This document shows, piece after piece, positions 27,966 through 36,647 of a stretch of 64,000 nt of DNA (its first letter is position 1; each line of letters starts with the position of its first letter). A model generated the notes under the pieces. The model searched no databases and was not told where the DNA came from. It was given only the letters and a program-made list of their open reading frames with translations. This DNA is from Planktothrix paucivesiculata PCC 9631. Its GTDB lineage: Bacteria; Cyanobacteriota; Cyanobacteriia; Cyanobacteriales; Microcoleaceae. The stretch covers positions 318,665 through 382,664 of the forward strand of contig NZ_LR735018.1 of NCBI RefSeq assembly GCF_900009265.2, in the 5' to 3' direction. A program made the position numbers and the translations under genes.

Positions 27966-29261
27966 ATGAATCCCTACTTAAATTTTTTTGAAAAGCGATT
28001 TGCTATTTTTTCCTTCATGTTTTTGACGGGTGTATTTCGACTAGCCAGTTTTTTTACCAGTCCCGATGCCACCAATGATGCAGTCCCTAGTTATAATCCC
28101 TTTGATAAACTCTCCTCATTATTTCAACAATTTGTTTATTTAACCTCATTCTTTTTACTACTTGCCCGACCTAAAAGTTCAGTTCGGGCTGCAATTCGAG
28201 ATCCTTGGCTCTGGCTATTAATCTTAATGTCCATGTTTTCTTTTCTCTGGTCAGACTATCCCGCTATTTCCAGAAGAAGGGGAATTACAACTTTCCAAAC
28301 CAGCTATTTTGGACTTTATATTGCCTCCCGTTTTACCCTAAAACAACAGTTACAAATGTTGTGTTGGGCTTTTGGGATGATTACGGTTTTTTCATTTTTA
28401 TTCTCCTTGGCTTTTCGGGGTGTGGCGGTTGAATCCGGTGCGAATGCCGGGTCTTGGCGGGGCCCATTTACCCAGAAAAACCTGTTAGCTCGACTGATGG
28501 TTTTAGCCACCATTATTTTTATTTTAATCGCCCTAGATAATCCCAAATATCCTAAACTAGCCTGGGGATTGTTTGGTAATTCTGTCCTGATGATTTTATT
28601 AACAGGATCAAAAACGGCCCTATTATTACTCTTAACGATCCTGATGCTGGTGCCTCTGTATAAACTCTTACGAAAAAAAGATACAATCCTGATTCCAGTC
28701 CTAGTTTCGGTGATTTTAATTGGTGGGAGTTCTTTGATTTTTATTACAGAGAATTGGTTAAATATTTTAGCCTCCCTCGGTCGAGATCCCACCTTGAGTG
28801 GTCGCACCACCTTGTGGGAAATAGCGATCGAAAAAATTACACAACGCTACTGGTTAGGCTATGGATATCAAGCGTTTTGGCTCGAAGGGGGGGGCGCTGA
28901 AATCATCTGGAGACATGAAGGTTATAAACCGCCCCATGCCCATAATGGCTTTGTGAATATGGCTCTTGATTTTGGGGTTTTGGGTTTAATCCTATTTCTG
29001 ATCATTCTGATTGTTACCTATGGTCGTGGCATCATTTGGTTACGGGCTGGAAAAACATCCGCCGAACTTTGGCCGATTTTGTATGTTACCTTCTTCTTCA
29101 TGTACAATCATACTGAAAGTACAATTATTGAGCATAACTCGATATTCTGGGCTTTATTAGTCTCAATTTCCCTATCCATGAAACGAGTTAAACCCACCAG
29201 GAATTTACCCATAGCACCGGATTTATACTCAGATACAAAAGTTAAACAAAATTCGGAATAA
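27966..29261 (+). CDS. Wzy/O-antigen-ligase-like polysaccharide polymerase, copy 2
   Basis: A 431-residue paralogue of the preceding polymerase. Both start MNPYLNFFEKRFAIFSFMFL and share the loop DPTLSGRTTLWEIAIEKI and the PPHAHNGFVNM block. Differences are scattered conservative changes, for instance GGGAEIIWRHEG in place of GGACEVIWKHEG, so both copies appear functional and are diverging. I chose ATG 27966, the position matching copy 1; the open frame upstream is the GT2 remnant. Two polymerases could give different linkages or simply more dose; which one is not readable. Confidence 0.85.
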   Translation: MNPYLNFFEKRFAIFSFMFLTGVFRLASFFTSPDATNDAVPSYNPFDKLSSLFQQFVYLTSFFLLLARPKSSVRAAIRDPWLWLLILMSMFSFLWSDYPAISRRRGITTFQTSYFGLYIASRFTLKQQLQMLCWAFGMITVFSFLFSLAFRGVAVESGANAGSWRGPFTQKNLLARLMVLATIIFILIALDNPKYPKLAWGLFGNSVLMILLTGSKTALLLLLTILMLVPLYKLLRKKDTILIPVLVSVILIGGSSLIFITENWLNILASLGRDPTLSGRTTLWEIAIEKITQRYWLGYGYQAFWLEGGGAEIIWRHEGYKPPHAHNGFVNMALDFGVLGLILFLIILIVTYGRGIIWLRAGKTSAELWPILYVTFFFMYNHTESTIIEHNSIFWALLVSISLSMKRVKPTRNLPIAPDLYSDTKVKQNSE

Positions 29262-29358
29262 TGGGTCTGGGATTTTTGGTATTTATAGACAGTGGGCAAT
29301 AGGCAATATTCCCCAGAATCAATATGAACAAATCAATCAAAATAACTTATTCTCAGCC

Positions 29359-30453
29359 ATGACAGATATTGCAATTTTTTTAATGGATTTAGGAGGCGGT
29401 GGCGCTGAACGAGTGATGATCAACTTAGCCCAGGGTTTTGTTGAACACCAACTTAGTGTTGATCTAGTTTTAGTGCAAGCCAAAGGCCCTTATCTTTCCC
29501 AACTTCCTGCCGGAATTAACGTCATTACCCTAAACAGTCCTCGATTACTTTCCAGCCTTCCTAAGTTAGTTAAGTATCTCAAAGAAAAGCAACCTAAATT
29601 TTTACTTTCCGCCTTAGATGATACTAATTTTATCGCTATTTTAGCCGGAAAAATTGCAGGAAATTCAACAAAAGTAGCGGTAACAGTACATAATAATCTT
29701 TCCCGGGAATCCCTAAATGCCCCCCAACTCAAACGACGTTTAACTCCGACTTTTGTGGGTTGGTTTTATCCATCGGCGGACTATGTGATTGGAGTTTCAA
29801 ATGGAGTGACCGATAACTTAATTACCTTGGGATCTACCCCAGAAAAAACCCACTCCATTTATAACCCAATTGTGAGTGCAGAATTATTAGAAAAACTCCA
29901 AGAACCCGTTAACCATCCTTGGTTTGCTCCTGGTCAACCGCCTGTTATTTTAGGAGTAGGAAGGCTGACTCCTCAAAAGGATTTTGCCACTTTAATTCGA
30001 GCTTTTTCTGAAGTCCGAAAACACCATCAAGCCCGACTCATGGTTTTAGGAGAAGGGACTAAACTGGATTATTTAAAAGGTTTAGTCCAAGACTTCAACT
30101 TAACAGAAGATGTTGCCTTTCCCGGGTTTGTCGATAATCCCTATTCCTATATGGCGCGTGCTGGGGTGCTGGTCTTGTCCTCCGCTTGGGAAGGGTTTGG
30201 GAATGTTTTAGTGGAATCCATGGCAGCCGGGACTCCCGTGGTGTCTACGGATTGTGAAAGTGGCCCGGCGGAGATTTTAGCCCAGGGACAATATGGTAAG
30301 TTAGTTCCGGTTGGCGATAGTCAGGCGATGGCTGAGGCTATTCTTGCCACCCTCACAGAACCTGCAAATCCTGAATCCCTAAAACAACGGGCGATGGAGT
30401 TTTCTCTGGAAAATTCTGTTAACCAATACCTGCGGATTTTACGGATGGATTAA
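29359..30453 (+). CDS. GT4-family glycosyltransferase
   Basis: A 364-residue GT-B enzyme. The start MTDIAIFLMDLGGGGAERVM is the classical N-terminal loop of GT4 transferases. The C-terminal half has VGRLTPQKDFATLI and the E-x7-E motif WEGFGNVLVESMAAGTPVV, then CESGPAEIL. It follows the second polymerase by about 100 bases on the same strand. The sugar donor is unknown. Confidence 0.85.
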   Translation: MTDIAIFLMDLGGGGAERVMINLAQGFVEHQLSVDLVLVQAKGPYLSQLPAGINVITLNSPRLLSSLPKLVKYLKEKQPKFLLSALDDTNFIAILAGKIAGNSTKVAVTVHNNLSRESLNAPQLKRRLTPTFVGWFYPSADYVIGVSNGVTDNLITLGSTPEKTHSIYNPIVSAELLEKLQEPVNHPWFAPGQPPVILGVGRLTPQKDFATLIRAFSEVRKHHQARLMVLGEGTKLDYLKGLVQDFNLTEDVAFPGFVDNPYSYMARAGVLVLSSAWEGFGNVLVESMAAGTPVVSTDCESGPAEILAQGQYGKLVPVGDSQAMAEAILATLTEPANPESLKQRAMEFSLENSVNQYLRILRMD

Positions 30454-30598
30454 GTTTTTAAATGATTTAACATCTGTGGAAACCATGATAATATATTGTT
30501 AATATTAAATCCTCTAGGTGTATCCACAACAGATGAACTTAAAATGGGTTCATCGGCTTCGCTAAAATTGCACTCCAGTTCTGTTAGGACAATTTAAG

Positions 30599-31396
30599 AT
30601 GATCGTGTTCATTATTCCTGTCAAGAGTAGAAAAGTTGCTACCTCTTGGCCCGATTTGTGTAAACTGTTTGATCGGTCTTTGCGTGCGGTTTGTAACCAA
30701 ACTTCACCGGATTTTAAAGTAATTGTGGTTTGTAATGAAAAACCCACCACTTCTTTTGAGCATCCCAACGTTGAATATTTGTGCGTGGATTTTCCGCCCC
30801 CAGGGGAAGGATATGGCGTAAAAGTTGATGACCGAGCCAAAAGAGTTGTGGCCGGACTATTTGCAGTTAAACACCTCCAACCCTCCCATGTAATGTCTGT
30901 GGATGCGGATGATTGTATTAGTAAAAGTATTGCTGAATTTGTCAATAAAAATCCCGAAAAAAATGGTTGGTATGTTGACCAGGGCTATGAATATGATGAA
31001 GGTAGTTCTAAAATAGCGGTTAAAAAAGAAGGGTTTTATCGCATTTGTGGGACTTGTAATATTGTTAATTATCGTTTGTTTACATTGCCTCCAGAAATGA
31101 TGCAATATGAGCAATTAACCGGGTATGATCGATTTTTGGGGGGACATCCTTTAGCGAAGGGAGATTTGGCAGACAGGGGAACTCCTCTGGAAGCCTTGCC
31201 TTTTCCTGGGGTTGTGTTTGTCCGAGATCAAGCCGGGGAAAGTGTATCGATGCAGGAATCCTTTTTGGAGAAGTGGAAACGCAACCCCAAGGAAACATTA
31301 AGAGGGGTGAAAAAAAGACTGATGGCACCTTTTAATGAACAGGTTTTAACTGATAGTATTCGAGAAGAATTTGGATTATATACTTTGAATCGTTAA
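30599..31396 (+). CDS. GT-A-like glycosyltransferase, tandem paralogue 1
   Basis: A 265-residue protein with the GT2-like start MIVFIIPVKSRKVATSW, followed by SLRAVCNQTSPDFKVIVVCNE and the likely metal-binding VDADDC. The ending includes LEALPFPGVVFVRDQAGES. It does not match the common GT2 subfamilies closely; function as a transferase is inferred from the fold pattern. The next gene encodes a clear paralogue 26 bases on. A spacer of about 145 bases precedes it. Confidence 0.7.
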   Translation: MIVFIIPVKSRKVATSWPDLCKLFDRSLRAVCNQTSPDFKVIVVCNEKPTTSFEHPNVEYLCVDFPPPGEGYGVKVDDRAKRVVAGLFAVKHLQPSHVMSVDADDCISKSIAEFVNKNPEKNGWYVDQGYEYDEGSSKIAVKKEGFYRICGTCNIVNYRLFTLPPEMMQYEQLTGYDRFLGGHPLAKGDLADRGTPLEALPFPGVVFVRDQAGESVSMQESFLEKWKRNPKETLRGVKKRLMAPFNEQVLTDSIREEFGLYTLNR

Positions 31397-31422
31397 CCTT
31401 TGATTTATTTTAGGAATCCATC

Positions 31423-32205
31423 ATGTTAGTGTTTATCATTCCTTTAAAAAGTTCAAAACTTTCTAGTTCTTGGGAACGGGTTTGTCAGTTACTAGAACGA
31501 ACTCTCAAATCGGTTTGTAATCAAACTTCATCTAATTTTGAAGTGATTATTGTTTGTAATGAAAAACCGGAATTATCTTTTTCTGACCCAAGAATTAGTT
31601 GTTTAAGTGTGGATTTACCCCTTCCGGGGGATGATTATATTAGTAAAGAAAAAGATAAAATGTGTAAAATGCTGCTGGGAATGATTGAAGCAGCCAAGAG
31701 AAATCCTTCCCATCTTATGTTTGTAGATGCGGATGATTGTGTGAGTAACCGTTTAGTTGAATTTGTCGATCAAAATATTGATCAAAATGGTTGGTTTATT
31801 GGCAAAGGGTATGAATATCGAGAAGATATTCGCCAACTTAAATATAGAAAAAAAGATTTACATTTGAGAACCAATACTAGCCATATTATTAGAATGGATT
31901 TACTCAAACCGGATTTAACTATTCCTTTAGAGGAAGTTAGACGGGATAATTTTATTTTGTACCATCGAGATACGGCGGATATCTTAAAACGTCGTGGCAC
32001 TCCCCTGGCAGAATTACCCTTTCCCGGGATGGTTTATATTACGGATAATGGGGAAAATATGTGGTGGAGTCAAGCTCAAATTTCCGAATCTCAAAAAGGG
32101 TTTGACTTAAAAAATCAGGTACAATCCTATCTGAAAAAACTGTATCAAAAATTGATTACTCGTCCTTTAACTCCCGAGATTCAACAGGAGTTTTACTTGT
32201 ATTAA
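31423..32205 (+). CDS. GT-A-like glycosyltransferase, tandem paralogue 2
   Basis: A 260-residue protein sharing the whole plan of the previous gene product: MLVFIIPLKSSKLSSSW, LKSVCNQTSSNFEVIIVCNE, the VDADDC motif and AELPFPGMVYITDNG. It differs widely in the middle, so the duplication is old. It lies 26 bases after paralogue 1 and 30 bases before the acyltransferase gene, within one operon. Substrates are unknown. Confidence 0.7.
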   Translation: MLVFIIPLKSSKLSSSWERVCQLLERTLKSVCNQTSSNFEVIIVCNEKPELSFSDPRISCLSVDLPLPGDDYISKEKDKMCKMLLGMIEAAKRNPSHLMFVDADDCVSNRLVEFVDQNIDQNGWFIGKGYEYREDIRQLKYRKKDLHLRTNTSHIIRMDLLKPDLTIPLEEVRRDNFILYHRDTADILKRRGTPLAELPFPGMVYITDNGENMWWSQAQISESQKGFDLKNQVQSYLKKLYQKLITRPLTPEIQQEFYLY

Positions 32206-32235
32206 AGTCATCAAGATGATTCAATCCTAGAAATA

Positions 32236-32829
32236 ATGTTAGAAGATTACAAAGCAGATATTGATCGATATGTGATTACTCAAGGTGGATCTTGGATCTA
32301 TCTTGTATTGACGAAACAAGGATTATGGGCTTTAGCGGAATATCGCTTTAGTCATTGGGTGAAAACAGAAGTTCAGATTCCTATTATTAAACAAATTCTC
32401 AAAACTTTGGGCTTTATTTGGCACAAAATTATTGAGATTATAGCGGGGATTGATATTCCATATAAAACCCAAATTGGCAAAGGGTTTTATATTGGTCATT
32501 TTGGTGGGATTATTATTAACCAGGATGTGAAAATTGGGGAGAACTGTAATATTAGTCAGGGGGTAACAATTGGGGTTGGAGGTCGAGGAGAAAAGTCTGG
32601 TTGTCCTGTGATTGGCGATCGCGTTTTTATTGGGCCTGGAGCTAAAATTTTTGGTAAAATTAAGATTGGGAATGATGTGGCAATAGGAGCTAACGCCGTC
32701 GTCACCAAAGATTTACCTGATAATGCTGTAGCCGTGGGAATCCCTGCTAGAATTGCCAGTTATCAAGGCTCAAAAGAGTTTATTCTCTACAGAGATGCTG
32801 TCAATATAGCCGACGGCCCAGAGGTTTAG
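32236..32829 (+). CDS. Left-handed beta-helix acyltransferase (serine O-acetyltransferase-like)
   Basis: A 197-residue hexapeptide-repeat acyltransferase. An N-terminal helical part (1-75) precedes beta-helix turns such as TQIGKGFYIGHFGG, INQDVKIGENCNIS and QGVTIGVGGRG, ending with GANAVVTKDLPDNAVAVGIPA. The catalytic histidine is likely in YIGHFGG. It resembles CysE-like enzymes that are often found in polysaccharide loci, where they acetylate sugars, rather than the housekeeping serine acetyltransferase. That assignment is from context. Confidence 0.75.
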   Translation: MLEDYKADIDRYVITQGGSWIYLVLTKQGLWALAEYRFSHWVKTEVQIPIIKQILKTLGFIWHKIIEIIAGIDIPYKTQIGKGFYIGHFGGIIINQDVKIGENCNISQGVTIGVGGRGEKSGCPVIGDRVFIGPGAKIFGKIKIGNDVAIGANAVVTKDLPDNAVAVGIPARIASYQGSKEFILYRDAVNIADGPEV

Positions 32830-32860
32830 ACAAATCTGTTCAGATAAAACCCTACAATTC

Positions 32861-33583
32861 CTAATTATTGGGAGTAAACAGATAATGTTGAATGGTTGAT
32901 ATCCCGGTTCGGGAAAAATAGACTAACCAACTGACAATTCCTAGAAACTTAGGGATTTTTTCCAGGAGATATTTTCCTGAAAATGCGGTATCCGAGATCA
33001 GCGTATCAATAACAATAGAACTGGCAAACAAGCCAAATGCCAAAACTAGAAACAGATACTCTGTTCGTTGAATATGCTTTCTTAAGTAGAGTGTATAAAC
33101 AACAAATAAGCCAAAATAGATGATAAAAACAACACCTTCTAAGAGGTTAGATAGTGTGGGGTGATGAGCAGAAACGACCAACCCCTCCATAAATTCACCG
33201 ATAGACTCATGGATTTGCAATAAATCATCTAAACCTAACCAGGTACTAAAAATACCGGAAATCACAAAAAATTGGAACCATCGCTGATAGAAACTTTCGT
33301 TTAATCGAGCCACAAAGGCGGTAAAAAAGCAAATCCCTGCACTAGCAGCCCAACCTAAAACACATAAATTAGAAATTAATCCGGTATAGGGCGATAAATG
33401 GGCAACTTCAGTGGCGTCGGAAACCAAGATATAAGAGGTAAGACCCGCCATCTTACCGATAATTTCGGCAAGAATGATCACAAAAGTAGCAACAATATAA
33501 ATCTTGACCATACTTGGCCATGCGGATTTTGCCTGCTGACGCAGGTTCAAAACGAAGTTCGCTAAATTAAGTTCCATGGTCAA
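32861..33583 (-). CDS. Six-helix membrane protein of unknown function
   Basis: I do not recognise this gene. It encodes 240 residues with about six hydrophobic segments (near residues 25-45, 70-95, 103-125, 145-170, 175-195 and 205-225). The motif WLGLDDLLQIHESIGEF between segments 3 and 4 is the most conserved-looking feature; similar DDxxxxHE patterns occur in uncharacterised membrane families. It is on the opposite strand to the acyltransferase and could be unrelated to the polysaccharide locus. The ATG follows a purine-rich GAGGAGG (near 33590), a strong ribosome site. Confidence 0.6.
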   Translation of the reverse strand: MTMELNLANFVLNLRQQAKSAWPSMVKIYIVATFVIILAEIIGKMAGLTSYILVSDATEVAHLSPYTGLISNLCVLGWAASAGICFFTAFVARLNESFYQRWFQFFVISGIFSTWLGLDDLLQIHESIGEFMEGLVVSAHHPTLSNLLEGVVFIIYFGLFVVYTLYLRKHIQRTEYLFLVLAFGLFASSIVIDTLISDTAFSGKYLLEKIPKFLGIVSWLVYFSRTGISTIQHYLFTPNN

Positions 33584-33725
33584 ATCCTCCTCTTGATTTT
33601 GCCAATTACTGAATTCCTACCTCCGTAATATCTGCACCCACCTTAAAATCAAACTGTTTCTACTTATTGTTCTCGAGGTCAGTAATCGGACTTATTTTAA
33701 CCCAACTTTAAGCCCAGGTTAAGAA

Positions 33726-33753
33726 CCCTTAATATAAAGTTAACTTTTAAGGG
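33726..33753. other. AT-rich inverted repeat in the gap 33584-33797
   Basis: CCCTTAA (33726-33732) pairs with TTAAGGG (33747-33753) around an AT-rich loop containing GTTAAC. It lies in the promoter region of the membrane protein gene and after the GT2 gene. It could be an operator or part of a terminator; nothing decides between these. Confidence 0.35.
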
Positions 33754-33797
33754 AAATATCTTAATATTTTTTTTTCAAACCCTCAATAATTGTTCAG

Positions 33798-34766
33798 TTA
33801 AACTCGCGGGTCACGACGGGCTAATTTCTTTTTCAAGCTTTGAATCACTGAATTGGAAAGCTCTGTGGGCAATACTCGTTTGATGAGCAATTTAATGATT
33901 AACTTTTGAACATAACTTTCCCTAAGAATTGCCGGATAGAGTGTGACAGCCTGCCATAATTTTGCCTGAGCATAATCAAGTCCCTTGGCATCCGTATCAT
34001 AGGCTAAACATAAATCCGCTAGGTATCGGTACAGAAAAGCCAAACTACGATTTTTAAGTGGTTGTAATTCTGGGGGGGCCACCTGATAGGCTCGTTCCAA
34101 TGCCCGTAACCCTTCTTTTTCCATGGAGTCTACTTTAGAACTCATGGAACCCGCCACTTTTCGATACAAAATTTGAGGTTTAGGAACAACGGCAAACTGA
34201 AATTTAGCCGCTACTCGCAAACAAAAATCCCAGTCGGAAAATACAAGATTCGGTTCATATCCCCCGACGACATCAATCACTTCCCGACGCACCAAAATAT
34301 TAGAACCACTGCCAATAAAATTACCTAATAATAAATCGGGATAAATATTTCCCTCTACCGTTGATTCAGTGCCCTGGACAAATGAAATAGATGCTCCATC
34401 ATCCATCATATTCACCGTCCAACTATAGACGGCACTGGCTTGGGGATTTTTTTCTAATGCAGCAATTTGTAACTCTAATTTATCTTCTGTCCATAAATCA
34501 TCGTTATCAATAAAGGCAATAAATTCACCCTTTGCCTGTTCAATACCGCGATTTCGAGCTACAGAAACCCCACCATTAGGATAGGCAAATACCTGTACTC
34601 GTGGGTCAGTCATTTGTTTAACTAGCTCTACGGTTTTGTCTTTTGAACCATCATCAATCACTAGCACTTCAAAGTCTGAAAGTGTTTGTTTCTGAATCGA
34701 TTCGAGGGTTTCTACAATGGTATTTTCCGCATTATAAGCTGGAATAATTACAGAAACTTTCGGCAT
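33798..34766 (-). CDS. GT2-family glycosyltransferase
   Basis: A 322-residue GT-A enzyme starting MPKVSVIIPAYNAENTIVETL, with VIDDGSKDKT and the DxD-like FIDNDDLW. FSDWDFCLRVAAKF is the acceptor-side motif common in GT2 enzymes. The C-terminal 80 residues are helical and basic (KKKLARRDPRV). It is transcribed on the minus strand together with the DegT aminotransferase gene. A heptamer repeat of GGGAACA type sits just upstream of the ATG at about 34780-34800. Confidence 0.85.
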   Translation of the reverse strand: MPKVSVIIPAYNAENTIVETLESIQKQTLSDFEVLVIDDGSKDKTVELVKQMTDPRVQVFAYPNGGVSVARNRGIEQAKGEFIAFIDNDDLWTEDKLELQIAALEKNPQASAVYSWTVNMMDDGASISFVQGTESTVEGNIYPDLLLGNFIGSGSNILVRREVIDVVGGYEPNLVFSDWDFCLRVAAKFQFAVVPKPQILYRKVAGSMSSKVDSMEKEGLRALERAYQVAPPELQPLKNRSLAFLYRYLADLCLAYDTDAKGLDYAQAKLWQAVTLYPAILRESYVQKLIIKLLIKRVLPTELSNSVIQSLKKKLARRDPRV

Positions 34767-34779
34767 AAATTTATATAGG

Positions 34780-34800
34780 GGGAACAGGGAACAGGGAATG
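34780..34800. repeat. Heptamer tandem repeat (GGGAACA)
   Basis: Three units of GGGAACA/GGGAATG lie between the GT2 and DegT genes. This is the short tandemly repeated repetitive type known from cyanobacteria. Confidence 0.8.
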
Positions 34801-34879
34801 GGGAAAAGATTTTAACGTCTAAGTTTTAGTATCAGTTTATGTCCTAACTGCCTTATCAACTTAGCTCAAAATCTATTAA

Positions 34880-34909
34880 AGAGGAGAACAAAATGGCTAA
34901 TTCTCCTCT
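34880..34909 (-). terminator. Hairpin after the DegT aminotransferase gene
   Basis: A 9- to 10-bp perfect stem (AGAGGAGAA/TTCTCCTCT) with an AT-rich loop lies about 25 bases past the aminotransferase stop. On the minus strand TTTAATAGATTTT follows it, consistent with intrinsic termination. Confidence 0.65.
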
Positions 34910-34931
34910 AATTTCTCGAAAATTTTCAGGG

Positions 34932-36080
34932 TTATTTAATAATTTTGTAAACCGCCTCAATCACATCCGCAACATCTTGATCTGTTAATTTAGGAGAAAT
35001 GGGTAAACTCACAGTCTCCCGTCCTACTTTCATCGCACTAGGATAATCTTCGGGTTTCCAACCAAAGGTACGTTGATAGTAGGGATGTTCAGCAATGCTT
35101 AGATAATGTACTCCAACCCCAATTTTTTCAGCCGTCATCGCATCCAAAAATTCATCCCGTTTAATCCCGGTTTTTTCCTGATCAATCATAATTGTATATA
35201 AGTGATAGGCGTGACGAGTTTCCGGTTCAATATCTGCGGGTAATTTTAACGGTAAATTGGCAAACGCTTCATTATATTTCTGCCAGATTTCTTGGCGACG
35301 TAACCAACTTTCTTCTACTCGGGCTAATTGATGAATACCGATAGCAGCTTGAACATCTGTCATGTTATATTTAAACCCGCACTCATCCACGAAATAATGC
35401 TTAAATCCCGCATCAGAAAAGCGTTGCCAAGCATGGCGAGTCATCCCATGTAACCCTAAGACTTCAATGCGTTCAATGCGATCTTTATCAGAAGAAATTA
35501 CCATTCCTCCTTCCCCAGTAATCACATTTTTAGTGACATAAAAACTGAACACTCCAAAGTCTCCAAAGGTTCCCGCTTTTTTCCCTTTATATTCGGTTTC
35601 AATGGCATGGGCGCAGTCTTCAATTACGGCTAAATTATGCCGATGGGCAATGTCCATAATTGCCTCCATATTACAGGCGCGACCGGCAAAATGAACAGGT
35701 AAAATCGCCTTAGTCCGGGGAGTAATTTTTGATTCTATGGCTTCCGGATCAAGATTAAAAGTATCGGGGTTAATATCGACAATTACCGGAGTTGCCCCAC
35801 TATGAATAATGGCATTAACCGTGGCACAAAATGTCATGGATGTGGTGATGATTTCATCCCCAGGTTGTAACTTTAAGGCAACACAGGAAAGATGTAATCC
35901 CGCCGTACAGGAATTAAGAGCCGCAGCATAGGGAACTCCCTTATACGCCGCAAAATTCTCCTGAAATCGCTTAACTTTAGGGCCTGTTCCTAGCCAACCG
36001 GACTTCAAACTATCGACAACTTCATCAATTTCAGCTTGATGGATTTGAGGAGAGGCAAAAACTAAAAATGTTTCTCTCAT
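34932..36080 (-). CDS. DegT/DnrJ/EryC1-family sugar aminotransferase
   Basis: A 382-residue PLP-dependent enzyme that aminates a nucleotide-linked 4-keto sugar (ArnB/PseC-type). Motifs include GWLGTGPKVKRFQENFA, LNSCTAGLHLS, VIEDCAHAI and the PLP lysine in SFYVTKNVITGEGG. RHAYHLYTIMI and VGVHYLSIAEHPYY near the end are typical. It implies that an aminodeoxysugar is part of the polymer made by this locus. Its start (ATG 36080) follows an AAAAAAT stretch with no strong ribosome site. Confidence 0.9.
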   Translation of the reverse strand: MRETFLVFASPQIHQAEIDEVVDSLKSGWLGTGPKVKRFQENFAAYKGVPYAAALNSCTAGLHLSCVALKLQPGDEIITTSMTFCATVNAIIHSGATPVIVDINPDTFNLDPEAIESKITPRTKAILPVHFAGRACNMEAIMDIAHRHNLAVIEDCAHAIETEYKGKKAGTFGDFGVFSFYVTKNVITGEGGMVISSDKDRIERIEVLGLHGMTRHAWQRFSDAGFKHYFVDECGFKYNMTDVQAAIGIHQLARVEESWLRRQEIWQKYNEAFANLPLKLPADIEPETRHAYHLYTIMIDQEKTGIKRDEFLDAMTAEKIGVGVHYLSIAEHPYYQRTFGWKPEDYPSAMKVGRETVSLPISPKLTDQDVADVIEAVYKIIK

Positions 36081-36647
36081 TTTTTTTCAGTTTAGTAGTA
36101 CATTATCAAAAATAGCGAAGGCTTGTTTTTCTTAACGAAGAACCTAAGTTAGCTATGAACACCCTGAAATCTAGCACCGCAACTTTTGGTTTTAATCGTA
36201 GTCCAGATAGCAATTCTTGAAAATGGCTATTATGACTTGGTTGATTTTAATATTGATAGGTTAAGAAAAAGTTAAATTCATCTGTTCAAACATAGTACAT
36301 TTTCCTGAGCTTGTCAATTGCTGTTTAGAAAATGATACAATGGCAACCCCCCATGGGTGGTCATTCTTTAACCGGGATATGAAACAACCCAAAATATTAT
36401 CCCTGTTACCTATTCCCTATTATGAGAAAATTCTTAGTATCAATCTAATTAGGATTACGATATACTGTTTTCCATGAAAAAATTGGTATTAAGGGTGTAA
36501 ATTTTACAATAAGGCGAAATAATTAGGGGTAAATAGGGAACATTAAGGATGATGATGCAAATGAAATTATTCCATTAACCGATCGCCTATCTTAACAGTT
36601 GCATCTACTTTTTTAACTTGAAACCCATTTCTATAGGAAGTAAAAAT
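36081..36647. other. Long gap between divergent genes
   Basis: This gap of about 570 bases separates the divergent aminotransferase and GT2 genes. A TTGTCA (36311-36316) and TACAAT (36336-36341) pair with a 19-base spacer precedes a near-perfect 16-bp palindrome ACCCCCCATGGGTGGT (36346-36361). Heptamer-like CCTATTCCCTATT sequence occurs at about 36408-36420. I see no gene or tRNA. The palindrome could be an operator or the foot of a small transcript. Confidence 0.4.

Noticed and set aside
28316..28810. 164-codon antisense frame within the second polymerase gene
   Set aside because: Its counterpart in copy 1 is much shorter, so it is not conserved between duplicates and is a shadow of the coding frame.
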